A DNA stretch of 64,000 bases from an uncultured Bacteroides sp. Its GTDB lineage: Bacteria; Bacteroidota; Bacteroidia; Bacteroidales; Bacteroidaceae. Below, one piece after another: positions 7,813 through 17,770 of the stretch. Every line of letters starts with the position of its first letter. The first letter of the stretch is position 1. The notes beneath the pieces are model-generated. The model was not told where the DNA came from, did not search any database, and saw nothing but the letters and a program-made list of their open reading frames with translations. The stretch spans positions 1 through 64,000 of the forward strand of contig NZ_CAUCSQ010000007.1 in the NCBI RefSeq assembly GCF_958445495.1. Direction: 5' to 3'. Both the position numbers and the translations under genes were made by a program.

Positions 7813-10800
7813 ATGAACAACTCTGCCAAAATCCTATTTGTACTGGCTGCCGGGTGGCTGGCCGCTACGGCATCCGCCCAGGACAGAATACATTATACGG
7901 GAAAAGAATTGTCGAATCCCGCCTGCCATGACGGACAACTGTCTCCGGTGGTGGGAGTACACAACATACAACTGGTGCGTGCCAACCGTGAACATCCGGA
8001 CGCATCGAACGGAAACGGGTGGACTTACAACCACCAGCCCATGTTAGCGTATTGGAACGGCCGGTTCTACTATCAATATCTGGCAGACCCTTCGGATGAG
8101 CATGTCCCGCCCTCACAGACCTTTTTGATGACCTCGGCAGACGGCTACCGATGGACCAATCCGGAAATCGTGTTCCCTCCATACCGGGTTCCGGACGGAT
8201 ATACCAAACAATCCCGTCCGGGCGTGCAGGCAAAAGATTTGTACGCCATCATGCACCAGCGCGTCGGTTTCTACGTCTCCAAGTCCGGCCGTCTGATAAC
8301 GATGGGAAATTACGGAGTGGCCCTGGACAAAAAAGACGACCCGAATGACGGCAACGGCATTGGCCGGGTGGTACGCGAGATAAAGAAAGACGGTTCGTTC
8401 GGGCCGATTTACTTTATCTATTACAACCACGGATTCAGTGAGAAAAATACGGACTATCCCTATTTCAGGAAAAGCAAAGACCGTGAATTCGTGAAAGCAT
8501 GCCAGGAAATCCTGGATAATCCGCTCTATATGATGCAATGGGTAGAAGAAGCCGACCGTGAAGACCCCATCATCCCGTTGAAAAAAGGCTATAAGGCATT
8601 CAACTGCTATACGCTGCCCGACGGACGCATCGCCAGCCTGTGGAAACACGCCTTGACTTCCATCAGTGAAGACGGAGGGCGTACATGGGCGGAACCCGTG
8701 CTTCGTGCAAAAGGCTTTGTCAACAGCAATGCGAAAATCTGGGGACAACGGTTGAGCGACGGCACTTATGCCACCGTATATAACCCGTCGGAATTCCGCT
8801 GGCCGCTGGCTATCTCTTTAAGTAAAGACGGATTGGAATATACGACGTTAAATCTGGTACACGGCGAGATAACCCCGATGCGTTACGGCGGAAACTATAA
8901 ATCCTACGGTCCCCAATACCCCCGTGGCATCCAGGAAGGAAACGGCACGCCTGCCGACGGCGATTTGTGGGTTTCCTATAGCGTGAACAAAGAAGACATG
9001 TGGATTTCCCGCATTCCCGTTCCCGTAGAGACTAAAGCCGCTGCACATGCAGACGATGATTTCTCAAGATACAAGGCAATCTCCGGCCTGACGAGCTGGA
9101 ATATCTATTCTCCGGTCTGGGCCCCCGTCTCTTTAGACGGGCAATGGCTGAAATTGCAAGACAAAGACCCCTTTGACTATGCCAAGGTGGAACGGAAGAT
9201 TCCGGCTTCAAAAGCGCTGAAAGTATCGTTTGATTTGCTGGCGGGACAAAACGACAAAGGCACGCTCCAGATTGAATTCCTAGACGAAAACGGCATCGCC
9301 TGTTCCCGCATGGAACTGACGGATGAAGGCATTTTCCGTTTGAAAGGCGGTTCCCGGTTTGCGAACATGATGAAATATGAAGCGGGAAAAACCTACCGCG
9401 TGGAAGCAGTCCTTTCGGTTGCAGACCGCAATATACAAGTATATGTAGACGGTAAGAGAGTCGGATTGCGCATGTTCTACGCTCCCGTAGCCGCCATTGA
9501 ACGAATCGCTTTCCGTACCGGTACGCCGCGTACCTTCCCGACAATGGATACTCCCGCCGACCAGACTTATGATTTGCCCGATGCAGGAGCGCAGGCCCCC
9601 TTGGCGGAATACCGCATAGCCAACGTAAAGACCTCCTCCGCTGATAAAGACGCCTCTTCCGCCTTTCTGAAATACGCGGATTTCAGTCATTATGCGGAAT
9701 ATTTCAACGGCATGGAAGACGAGAATATCGTGCAAGCCATTCCGAACGCCGAAGCTTCGGCATGGATGGAAGAAAATATCCCGTTGTTCGAATGCCCGCA
9801 GCGCAATTTCGAAGAAATGTACTATTACCGGTGGTGGTCGCTACGCAAGCACATCAAAAAAACGCCGGTGGGATATGGCATGACGGAGTTTCTGGTGCAG
9901 CGTTCGTATTCCGACAAATACAACCTGATTGCCTGCGCCGTCGGACATCACATCTATGAAAGCCGCTGGCTGCGTAACCCGGAATATCTGGACCAGATTA
10001 TACATACCTGGTATCGCGGCAATGAAGGCGGGCCGATGAAGAAGATGAACAAATTCAGTTCGTGGAATGCGGATGCGGTGCTGGCGCGTTATCTGGTAGA
10101 CGGTGACAAAGCTTTCCTGCTGGACATGACGAAAGATCTGGAGGCGGAATACCAGCGCTGGGAACGTACCAACCGCTTGAAGAACGGGTTGTACTGGCAG
10201 GGAGACGTCCAGGACGGCATGGAAGAATCAATCAGCGGCGGGCGCAGGAAAAAATACGCGCGTCCCACCATCAACAGCTATATGTACGGCAATGCCAAAG
10301 CCCTTTCGCTGATAGGGAGCCTTTCCGGCAATGAAGGAATGGCTATGAAATACGGCATGAAAGCCGATACGCTGAAAAACCTGGTAACGGGCAAACTGTG
10401 GAACACGCGCCATCAGTTCTTTGAAACCCTGCGTACCGACTCCTCGGCCAATGTGCGGGAGGCAATCGGATACATTCCCTGGTATTTCAATCTGCCGGAT
10501 ACGGCGAAAAAATATGAAACCGCCTGGAAAGAGATAATGGATGAAAAAGGATTCTCCGCCCCTTACGGGCTGACCACCGCCGAACGCCGTCATCCGGAGT
10601 TCCGTACCCACGGGGTAGGCAAATGCGAATGGGACGGAGCCGTCTGGCCGTTCGCTTCCGCACAGACATTGACCGCAATGGCAAACTTCATGAACAATTA
10701 TCCGCAGACAGTCCTGTCCGACAGCGTTTATTTCCGTCAGATGGAGTTGTATGTCGAGTCTCAATATCATCGCGGCCGGCCGTATATCGGCGAGTATCTG

Positions 10801-11133
10801 GATGAAGTGACCGGCTATTGGCTGAAAGGCGACCAGGAACGCAGCCGTTACTATAACCATTCCACTTTCAATGATTTAATCATTACGGGACTGATAGGCC
10901 TGCGTCCGCGCCTGGACAATACGATAGAGGTGAACCCGCTGATTCCGGAGAACCAATGGGATTGGTTCTGCCTCGATAATGTGCTGTACCACGGCCATAA
11001 CCTGACAATTCTCTGGGATAAGGACGGCGACCGTTATCACTGCGGAAAAGGATTGCGCATATTCGTTGACGGGAAAGAAGCGGGACATGCGGACACGTTG
11101 ACAAAAATCATTTGCGAAGATGCGCTTCAATGA
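7813..11133 (+). CDS. Bifunctional RG-II enzyme, GH143 (DHA hydrolase) - GH142 (beta-L-arabinofuranosidase)
   Basis: The 1106-aa exported product (signal peptide to ASAQ, ~23) looks like BT1020 of B. thetaiotaomicron. Residues ~25-600 are beta-rich with sialidase/propeller-like segments (FLMTSADGYRWTNPEI, SISEDGGRTWAEP) and an LamG-like stretch, assigned to GH143, which removes the ulosonic acid DHA. Residues ~600-1106 form an alpha/alpha-barrel region (YYYRWWSLRKHI, GLYWQGDVQDGMEESI, KCEWDGAVWPFASAQ, YYNHSTFNDLIITGLIGLRP) assigned to GH142, which removes the capping beta-L-arabinofuranose. Together they would dismantle the Araf-DHA side chain (chain D) in the periplasm. The stop precedes the GH78 ATG by about 50 bp. 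Family assignment is from recognition, not alignment. Confidence 0.85.
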   Translation: MNNSAKILFVLAAGWLAATASAQDRIHYTGKELSNPACHDGQLSPVVGVHNIQLVRANREHPDASNGNGWTYNHQPMLAYWNGRFYYQYLADPSDEHVPPSQTFLMTSADGYRWTNPEIVFPPYRVPDGYTKQSRPGVQAKDLYAIMHQRVGFYVSKSGRLITMGNYGVALDKKDDPNDGNGIGRVVREIKKDGSFGPIYFIYYNHGFSEKNTDYPYFRKSKDREFVKACQEILDNPLYMMQWVEEADREDPIIPLKKGYKAFNCYTLPDGRIASLWKHALTSISEDGGRTWAEPVLRAKGFVNSNAKIWGQRLSDGTYATVYNPSEFRWPLAISLSKDGLEYTTLNLVHGEITPMRYGGNYKSYGPQYPRGIQEGNGTPADGDLWVSYSVNKEDMWISRIPVPVETKAAAHADDDFSRYKAISGLTSWNIYSPVWAPVSLDGQWLKLQDKDPFDYAKVERKIPASKALKVSFDLLAGQNDKGTLQIEFLDENGIACSRMELTDEGIFRLKGGSRFANMMKYEAGKTYRVEAVLSVADRNIQVYVDGKRVGLRMFYAPVAAIERIAFRTGTPRTFPTMDTPADQTYDLPDAGAQAPLAEYRIANVKTSSADKDASSAFLKYADFSHYAEYFNGMEDENIVQAIPNAEASAWMEENIPLFECPQRNFEEMYYYRWWSLRKHIKKTPVGYGMTEFLVQRSYSDKYNLIACAVGHHIYESRWLRNPEYLDQIIHTWYRGNEGGPMKKMNKFSSWNADAVLARYLVDGDKAFLLDMTKDLEAEYQRWERTNRLKNGLYWQGDVQDGMEESISGGRRKKYARPTINSYMYGNAKALSLIGSLSGNEGMAMKYGMKADTLKNLVTGKLWNTRHQFFETLRTDSSANVREAIGYIPWYFNLPDTAKKYETAWKEIMDEKGFSAPYGLTTAERRHPEFRTHGVGKCEWDGAVWPFASAQTLTAMANFMNNYPQTVLSDSVYFRQMELYVESQYHRGRPYIGEYLDEVTGYWLKGDQERSRYYNHSTFNDLIITGLIGLRPRLDNTIEVNPLIPENQWDWFCLDNVLYHGHNLTILWDKDGDRYHCGKGLRIFVDGKEAGHADTLTKIICEDALQ

Positions 11134-11182
11134 CCTTTCCCTCTCTTTGTCGTTCACAGCAACTAAAAGACAATTGAAAAAA

Positions 11183-13966
11183 ATGGACTTCTTGAAATAT
11201 TTTCTCCTTCTCTGCCTGCCCTGTTTTGTACAGGCGAAGAATATAACGGTGACCCGCCTCACCTGTGAAATGCGGGAAGGCCTGGCAGTCGTCGAAGACA
11301 GTCCGCGTTTGGGATGGGCGATGGAATCGCCGGAAAACGGGACACGGCAGACCGCCTATGAAATAGACATTCGCGAAGCCTGCACGGGGCGTCCGGTATG
11401 GAATAGCGGCAAGGTAAAATCCTCCCGTAGCCAACTGGTCTCCGTCCGTGACGCGGAAGTCTGCCGCAATAACCCGTTCAGCTATGTCTGGCGTGTGCGT
11501 GTGTGGGATGAAACCGATACTCCTTCCGGATGGAGCCGTGAGGCGAAGTTCCGCATGGCTCCGGAAGGGTTTCCCGGAGCAAAGTGGATAGGGGCGATTA
11601 CGCGGAAAGACGCACGCCTGCCGGAAGGACGGAAATTCCACGGGAGCGAATTGAAGAAACCCGAAGCGAAAGCCGCATGGGCGGCGGTGGATACGCTGGC
11701 AAAGAAAAGCATTTGTTTGCGGAAAAGCTTCCGGACAGACAAAAAAATCGCGGAAGCCACGGCGTATGTCTGCGGCCTGGGCTTTTATGAATTCTCCCTG
11801 AATGGAAAGAAAGTGGGCGACAGCGAATTTGCCCCCCTCTGGAGCGATTACGATAAAAGCGTCTATTACAATGCGTATGACGTGACAAAAGAGCTGCAGA
11901 AAGGGGAAAATGTAGCCGGAATCCTGCTTGGAAACGGATTTTACAATGTGCAGGGAGGACGTTACCGTAAATTGCAGATTAGTTTCGGGCCTCCGACCCT
12001 TCTATTCTCGCTGGTTGTCAATTATGAAGACGGAAGCCGGGAAACGATACAGTCGGACGAGACCTGGAAATACGACCTGAGCCCCGTAACTTTTAATTGC
12101 ATTTACGGAGGAGAAGATTACGATGCGCGCCGCGAGCAGAAAGGCTGGAACCGGACGGGTTTCGATGACAGCCGATGGCGTCCGGCAGTTGTCCAGGAAG
12201 CGCCGAAAGGAATTCTCCGGGCGCAGATTGCCGCCCCGGTGAAGATAATGGAACGCTACGGCATCCGGAAAGTGACGAAACTGACCCCCGGACAAGTGGC
12301 GGCAGCCTGCAAATCCACCAAGAGAACGGTAGACCCTTCCGCCTTCGTATTGGATATGGGGCAGAACATGGCGGGCTTTCCGGAGATAACGGTACGCGGC
12401 AAGCGGGGACAAAAAGTAACCTTGCTGGTTGCCGAAGCTTTGACGGGCGAAGGAGCCTGCAACCAACGCCAGACAGGACGCCAGCACTATTATGAATATA
12501 CCCTGAAAGGAGAGGGAGATGAAACCTGGCATCCCCGTTTCTCCTATTACGGTTTCCGGTACATACAAGTGGAAGGAGCCGTGCTGAAAGGGCAGGAAAA
12601 TCCTCATAAACTGCCTGTCTTGAAAAACATCCAATCCTGTTTCGTCTATAACTCGGCAAAGAAAGTCTCTTCGTTCGAGTCCTCAAATCCCATATTCAAT
12701 GCGGCCCACCGGCTGATAGAAAAGGCGGTCCGCAGCAATATGCAGTCGGTATTTACGGATTGCCCCCATCGGGAAAAGCTCGGTTGGCTGGAACAGGTAC
12801 ACCTCAACGGGCCCGGACTATTGTATAACTACGACCTGACAGCCTACGCCCCCCAGATAATGCAAAACATGGCGGATGCGCAGCATCCGGACGGAGCGAT
12901 GCCGACCACCGCGCCGGAATACGTTGTCTTCGAAGGCCCCGGAATGGATGCGTTCGCAGAATCCCCGGAATGGGGCGGTTCGCTGGTAATCTTCCCGTTC
13001 ATGTACTACGATGCTTACGGAGACGACTCGCTGATTCGGAAATATTACCGGAATATGCGCCGTTATGTGGATTACCTCTCGACCCGTGCAGACCGCCACA
13101 TTCTCTCTTTCGGGTTGGGCGACTGGTATGACTACGGAAACTACCGTGCGGGCTTCTCCCGGAACACGCCCGTGCCGCTGGTAGCTACCGCACATTATTA
13201 CATGACCGTGCAATATCTGGTGAGAGCCGCCGAAATGGTCGGAAACGATTACGACGTCCGCTATTACGGCTCTCTGGCGCGTCATATCTCGCAAGCGTTT
13301 AACGAACGCTTCTTCAACTCCCGGACGGCGCAATACGGTACGGGAAGCCAGTGCAGCAACGCTCTGCCGCTGTTCCTCGGCATGACGCGGGACGCCGGTG
13401 TCCTGGCAAACCTCATCAAAGACGTAAAAGCACACGGCAACCGCCTGACTACCGGAGACGTCGGTAACCGGTATCTGATTCAGACTTTGGCAGACAACGG
13501 AGCCAATGACCTCGTTTATGAAATGTTCAATCATGAAGAAGCGCCCGGATACGGCTTCCAATTGAAATTCGGGGCTACCACCCTGACAGAACAGTGGGAC
13601 CCCCGCCAAGGCTCCTCCTGGAATCATTTCATGATGGGGCAGATTGACGAATGGTTCTTCAATTCGCTGGCGGGCATCCGCCCGTATGTCCCCTCGCTGC
13701 CGCAATCGGCCGGCAACGGGAAAGAACCGGAGCGGGGTTACCGGAAGTTCCTCATCGCCCCGAAGCCGGCGGGAGATTTGGAATATGTGAAAGCCTCCTG
13801 CGAGACGCTGTACGGTACGGTTGCCGTAGACTGGACCCGCCGGAACGGACGTTTCACCCTGAATATATCGGTTCCGGTCAATACGACGGCGGTGGTCTGC
13901 CTTCCGGGTGAAGAAGAGCCGAAAGAAGTGCAAAGCGGAACATATGAGTTCGTTTGCGCCGAATAA
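11183..13966 (+). CDS. GH78 alpha-L-rhamnosidase, exported (BT1019-like)
   Basis: I chose ATG 11183 (927 aa), which begins the signal peptide MDFLKYFLLLCLPCFVQAK; the frame is open from 11120. The family order is visible: an N-terminal Fn3-like domain (VTRLTCEMREGLAVVEDSPRLGW), the Bac_rhamnosid_N region (ATAYVCGLGFYEFSLNGKKVGD), a FVLDMGQNMAGF segment (~390), then the alpha/alpha barrel with DCPHREKLGWLEQ (~525), which holds the catalytic acid region, and a C-terminal beta domain. GH78 enzymes hydrolyse terminal alpha-L-rhamnose. Its position between GH143-GH142 and GH28 matches BT1019, as I recall. Whether it acts on the rhamnose of chain B or C cannot be read from the sequence. Confidence 0.88.
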   Translation: MDFLKYFLLLCLPCFVQAKNITVTRLTCEMREGLAVVEDSPRLGWAMESPENGTRQTAYEIDIREACTGRPVWNSGKVKSSRSQLVSVRDAEVCRNNPFSYVWRVRVWDETDTPSGWSREAKFRMAPEGFPGAKWIGAITRKDARLPEGRKFHGSELKKPEAKAAWAAVDTLAKKSICLRKSFRTDKKIAEATAYVCGLGFYEFSLNGKKVGDSEFAPLWSDYDKSVYYNAYDVTKELQKGENVAGILLGNGFYNVQGGRYRKLQISFGPPTLLFSLVVNYEDGSRETIQSDETWKYDLSPVTFNCIYGGEDYDARREQKGWNRTGFDDSRWRPAVVQEAPKGILRAQIAAPVKIMERYGIRKVTKLTPGQVAAACKSTKRTVDPSAFVLDMGQNMAGFPEITVRGKRGQKVTLLVAEALTGEGACNQRQTGRQHYYEYTLKGEGDETWHPRFSYYGFRYIQVEGAVLKGQENPHKLPVLKNIQSCFVYNSAKKVSSFESSNPIFNAAHRLIEKAVRSNMQSVFTDCPHREKLGWLEQVHLNGPGLLYNYDLTAYAPQIMQNMADAQHPDGAMPTTAPEYVVFEGPGMDAFAESPEWGGSLVIFPFMYYDAYGDDSLIRKYYRNMRRYVDYLSTRADRHILSFGLGDWYDYGNYRAGFSRNTPVPLVATAHYYMTVQYLVRAAEMVGNDYDVRYYGSLARHISQAFNERFFNSRTAQYGTGSQCSNALPLFLGMTRDAGVLANLIKDVKAHGNRLTTGDVGNRYLIQTLADNGANDLVYEMFNHEEAPGYGFQLKFGATTLTEQWDPRQGSSWNHFMMGQIDEWFFNSLAGIRPYVPSLPQSAGNGKEPERGYRKFLIAPKPAGDLEYVKASCETLYGTVAVDWTRRNGRFTLNISVPVNTTAVVCLPGEEEPKEVQSGTYEFVCAE

Positions 13967-14134
13967 GAAAATATTTGCCTATCTTGCAGGCGTAAAAACA
14001 AAGTGCCCGTTGAAAAAGACACGGGGCATCATCAAAGGAAAGCACGGCAGTGATTGTAACCGGACGACAGGAAGGAAGAATCCGCCGGCATGATTTTCCA
14101 AACTAAGAATATGTATTTAATTTGACGATAAACT

Positions 14135-15478
14135 ATGAACCTACGAACCGCTCTTTTGGTTTTTCTCTGCCTCTGCGCAGCCAATACCCTTCATGCCGAA
14201 CGTGTGGATATGCTGAAGGCAGGCGCGAAGGCAAACGGCAAAACGCTCAATACGAAGTTAATCAATTCCACGATTGACCGCCTGAACCGTGCGGGCGGAG
14301 GCACTCTCTTTTTCCCCTCCGGGACCTACCTGACGGGAAGCATCCGCCTGAAAAGCAACATCACGCTGGAACTGGAAGCCGGCGCCACCTTGCTTTTCTC
14401 CGATAATTTCGACGACTATCTTCCCTTTGTGGAAGTCCGCCACGAAGGAGTGATGATGAAAAGTTTCCAACCCTTGATTTATGCGGTGGATGCGGAAAAT
14501 ATCACCATCAAGGGAGAAGGCACGCTCGACGGGCAAGGCAAGAAATGGTGGATGGAGTTTTTCCGCGTGATGGTCGATTTGAAAGACAACGGCATGCGGG
14601 ACATCAATAAATACCAGCCCATGTGGGATGCGGAAAATGATACGGCGGCAATCTATGCCGAGACAAACAAGGATTATGTGAACACCCTGCAACGCCGTTT
14701 CTTCCGTCCTCCGTTCATTCAGCCCGTCCGCTGCAGGAATGTGAAGATTGAAGGAGTGAAGATTGTCAATTCCCCTTTCTGGACTGTCAATCCCGAATTC
14801 TGCGAGATTGTGTCGATAAAAGGAATTACGATTAATAATGTCCCTTCGCCGAATACGGACGGCATCAATCCCGAATCCTGCCGGAACGTGCATATCAGCG
14901 ATTGCCATATTTCGGTCGGCGACGATTGCATAACGATTAAGTCCGGAAGGGATGCGCAGGCACGCCGTTTGGGAGCGCCGTGCGAGAATATCACCATAAC
15001 CAACTGCACGATGCTCTCCGGACACGGCGGTGTCGTCATTGGCAGTGAGATGAGCGGGGGAGTGCGCAAAGTGACGATTTCCAATTGCGTATTTGACGGG
15101 ACCGACCGCGGAATCCGCATCAAATCGACCCGCGGCAGGGGAGGAGTCGTAGAAGACATCCGTGTCAGCAATATCGTAATGAGCAACATCAAACAGGAAG
15201 CCGTCGTGCTGAACCTGAAATACAGCCGGATGCCGGCAGAGCCTAAGAGCGAACGCACTCCGGTATTCCGCAACATCCATATCAGCGGAATGACCGTGAC
15301 GGACGTGAAAACCCCAATCCGAATCGCAGGACTGGAAGAAGCCCCGATAACCGACATCGTGTTGAGGGATATCCATATCCGGGGGGCGCGCCAGAAATGC
15401 GTTTTTGAAGATTGCGAACGTATCGTTACGGAAGATGTAACCGTCAACGGCGAGACGGTGCGGTGGCAACGGAAATAA
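14135..15478 (+). CDS. GH28 exo-polygalacturonase, exported (BT1018-like)
   Basis: The 447-aa product has a signal peptide to about residue 21 (NTLHA) and a right-handed beta-helix. All GH28 catalytic signatures are present: N240-T-D242, G-D263-D264, G296-H297-G-G, and R328-I-K330. It should hydrolyse alpha-1,4-galacturonic acid linkages of the pectin backbone, most likely in exo mode given the extended, Pectate_lyase_3-like N-terminus (AGAKANGKTLNT, FPSGTYLTGSI). A 168-bp gap separates it from the upstream GH78 gene and 69 bp from the downstream esterase, so it probably belongs to the same transcriptional run. It would act on the RG-II backbone freed by the esterase and side-chain enzymes. 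Confidence 0.92.
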   Translation: MNLRTALLVFLCLCAANTLHAERVDMLKAGAKANGKTLNTKLINSTIDRLNRAGGGTLFFPSGTYLTGSIRLKSNITLELEAGATLLFSDNFDDYLPFVEVRHEGVMMKSFQPLIYAVDAENITIKGEGTLDGQGKKWWMEFFRVMVDLKDNGMRDINKYQPMWDAENDTAAIYAETNKDYVNTLQRRFFRPPFIQPVRCRNVKIEGVKIVNSPFWTVNPEFCEIVSIKGITINNVPSPNTDGINPESCRNVHISDCHISVGDDCITIKSGRDAQARRLGAPCENITITNCTMLSGHGGVVIGSEMSGGVRKVTISNCVFDGTDRGIRIKSTRGRGGVVEDIRVSNIVMSNIKQEAVVLNLKYSRMPAEPKSERTPVFRNIHISGMTVTDVKTPIRIAGLEEAPITDIVLRDIHIRGARQKCVFEDCERIVTEDVTVNGETVRWQRK

Positions 15479-15547
15479 CTCGCGGGAGCATCAGGTCCCG
15501 CACTAGAACGAACAGACATATAAATATAAAATCAAATTATCAGGCTA

Positions 15548-17512
15548 ATGAAACGGATTATTTTCTCCGTGCTTCTTGCCGCATCCCTTTCGGCGGAAGC
15601 GCAAACGCAAACATACGAGACGGAATTCGCCCGTCCCTTGAACGAAGTCCTGGCAGATATCCAGAAACGTTTCGGTATCCGTTTGAAGTATGATATCGAT
15701 ACGGTAGGAAAAGTATTGCCTTACGCCGACTTCCGGATTCGCCCCTATTCGGCGGAAGAGTCCCTGACAAATGTACTGGCTCCTTTCGACTACAAGTTCG
15801 TCAGGCAGAAAGGAAACATGTATAAGCTGAAAGCCTATGAATATCCCCGCCGTACGGATGCCGACGGCGAGAAGATGCTCGCCTATCTCAACACCCTTTA
15901 CTCCGACAGGCAGTCTTTCGGGCTCCGCGCCGATTCGTTGAGAAAAGAAGTGCGCCGGCGTCTGGGAGTGGATACTCTGCTGGCGCAGTGCGTGAAGTCG
16001 GAACCGGTTCTTTCGAAAATCAGGAAATACGACGGTTATACGGTGCAGAACTTTGCGCTCGAAACCCTGCCCGGACTCTATGTCTGCGGTTCCGTCTACG
16101 CTCCCCGTTCGAAAGGCAGGCATGCGCTTATCATTTGCCCGAACGGGCATTTCGGCGGCGGCCGTTACCGGGAAGACCAGCAGCAACGCATGGGGACATT
16201 GGCGCGTATGGGAGCCGTGTGCGTGGATTACGACCTGTTCGGCTGGGGAGAGTCTGCCCTGCAGGTAGGGAGCGCGGCGCACCGCAGCAGTGCGGCGCAT
16301 ACCATCCAGGCAATGAACGGCCTGCTGATTCTGGACTATATGCTCGCCTCCCGCAAGGATATAGATTCCGCCCGTATCGGAGTGAACGGAGGTTCCGGCG
16401 GCGGCACGCAAACCGTTCTGTTGAGCGTGTTGGACAACCGTTTTACCGCTTCCGCTCCGGTAGTCAGCCTGGCTTCCCATTTTGACGGGGGATGCCCTTG
16501 CGAGAGCGGCATGCCGATTCAGTTGTCGGCGGGAGGTACTTGCAATGCGGAACTTGCCGCCTTGTTTGCTCCCCGTCCGCAATTGGTCGTATCCGACGGC
16601 GGAGACTGGACGGCAAGCGTGCCCACCCTTGAATTTCCCTATCTGCAACGTGTTTACGGATTCTACAATGCCGCGGACAAGGTTACCAATGTGCATCTTC
16701 CCGGAGAGAAACATGACTTCGGACCGAATAAGCGGAATGCAGTCTATGATTTCTTCGCGGACGTGTTTGGTCTGGACAGGGAAATGCTGGATGAAAGCAA
16801 AGTCACCGTCGAGCCGGAAGCTGCCATGTACAGCTTCGGGGAGAAAGGGGAGCTGCTGCCTGAAAATGCAATCCGTTCCTTTGACAAAGTGGCCGCTTTC
16901 ATTGACAAGAAGGCCTTTGCCAAGCTGAAATCCGACGCTTCCCTTGAAAAGAAGGCGACAGACTGGGTTGCCTCCCTGAATCTGGACGACGAGAAAAAGG
17001 CGGGATTCGCCGTAACGACTATCTATAACCACCTGCGCCAGGTGCGCGACTGGCATAATGAGCATCCCTACACGACTATTCCCGCCGGTATCAATCCGCA
17101 GACGGGAAAAGCGTTGAGCAAGCTCGAACGTGAAATGATTGCAGATTCCGCCATGCCGAAAGAAGTCCATGAAAGACTGATGAAAGGCCTTCGCAGGGTG
17201 CTGACGGAAGAACAGGTCGAACAGATACTTGACAAGTACACGGTCGGCAAAGTCGCTTTCACCTTAAAAGGATACCAGGCAATTGTTCCGGACATGACGG
17301 AAGAGGAAACCGCATTCGTCTTGGAACAGTTGAAACTGGCACGGGAGCAGGCTGTCGATTATAAGAGCATGAAGCAGATTTCCGCGATTTTCGAAATCTA
17401 TAAAACCCGGTGCGAACAGTATTTCAATGAACACGGGCGCAACTGGCGGCAGATGTTTAAGGACTATGTGAATAAGCGGAAAGCGGAAAAGAAAGCGCAG
17501 GGAAAGAAATGA
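15548..17512 (+). CDS. Alpha/beta-hydrolase esterase with N-terminal STN-like and C-terminal DUF3826 domain (BT1017-like)
   Basis: The 654-aa product has a signal peptide (LSAEAQ, ~19), then ~20-100 resembling the short secretin/TonB N-terminal domain (LNEVLADIQKRFGIRLKYD). The alpha/beta-hydrolase covers ~140-420 with the nucleophile elbow G-G-S283-G-G-G and a probable catalytic H389 (GEKHDFGP). The last ~180 residues are a DUF3826 domain, homologous to the separate protein at 5994-6662. As I recall, the B. thetaiotaomicron counterpart BT1017 is a pectin methylesterase acting on the RG-II backbone, which fits its place after GH28. It closes the plus-strand run, followed by terminator-like hairpins at 17572 and 17726. 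Confidence 0.82.
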   Translation: MKRIIFSVLLAASLSAEAQTQTYETEFARPLNEVLADIQKRFGIRLKYDIDTVGKVLPYADFRIRPYSAEESLTNVLAPFDYKFVRQKGNMYKLKAYEYPRRTDADGEKMLAYLNTLYSDRQSFGLRADSLRKEVRRRLGVDTLLAQCVKSEPVLSKIRKYDGYTVQNFALETLPGLYVCGSVYAPRSKGRHALIICPNGHFGGGRYREDQQQRMGTLARMGAVCVDYDLFGWGESALQVGSAAHRSSAAHTIQAMNGLLILDYMLASRKDIDSARIGVNGGSGGGTQTVLLSVLDNRFTASAPVVSLASHFDGGCPCESGMPIQLSAGGTCNAELAALFAPRPQLVVSDGGDWTASVPTLEFPYLQRVYGFYNAADKVTNVHLPGEKHDFGPNKRNAVYDFFADVFGLDREMLDESKVTVEPEAAMYSFGEKGELLPENAIRSFDKVAAFIDKKAFAKLKSDASLEKKATDWVASLNLDDEKKAGFAVTTIYNHLRQVRDWHNEHPYTTIPAGINPQTGKALSKLEREMIADSAMPKEVHERLMKGLRRVLTEEQVEQILDKYTVGKVAFTLKGYQAIVPDMTEEETAFVLEQLKLAREQAVDYKSMKQISAIFEIYKTRCEQYFNEHGRNWRQMFKDYVNKRKAEKKAQGKK

Positions 17513-17571
17513 AAAAGAACCGTTCTTTCCGGTAAGGTAATTCCGGTGAGGTAAAGACTGGTAATGCTCCG

Positions 17572-17609
17572 GGACAAACTCTGAAAATAGGAAATTCCTT
17601 TGTCCTTTT
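17572..17609 (+). terminator. Weak terminator-like hairpin after the esterase
   Basis: GGACAAA (17572-17578) pairs with TTTGTCC (17599-17605), followed by TTTT. The 7-bp stem and 20-nt loop make it a weak candidate; the better terminator is at 17726. Confidence 0.35.
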
Positions 17610-17667
17610 CCGTATGCATGGCAGCTTTTCTCTCCGCGTTTTGCCGATACCGTTATTGGGAGCGTAC

Positions 17668-17768
17668 CGAAACTAAGATGAATGCTCGGAATAGTTACAG
17701 AATCTAACTGATAAACATAAGAATAGCCGTATCATTACTCACAAAATAGAGTTGATACGGCCTTTTTA
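17668..17768 (+). terminator. Terminator within a recurring intergenic element (copy 1)
   Basis: CCGTATCA (from 17727) pairs with TGATACGG (17753-17760), followed by CCTTTTTATT. The ~90 bp leading into it (CGAAACTAAGATGAA...GTTACAGAATCTAACTGATAAACATAA) recurs at 48838-48918 and, more diverged, at 32405-32478. This copy is intact; the other two carry insertion-sequence DNA in the loop. Confidence 0.8.
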
Positions 17769-17770
17769 TT

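Noticed and set aside
13990..14032. Terminator between GH78 and GH28
   Set aside because: GTGCCCGT and ACACGGGGCAT pair imperfectly and no T-run follows, so it was not called.
15545..17170. 541-codon minus-strand open frame opposite the esterase
   Set aside because: The plus strand encodes a complete signal peptide, hydrolase and DUF3826 protein. The antisense frame has no start context or domain.
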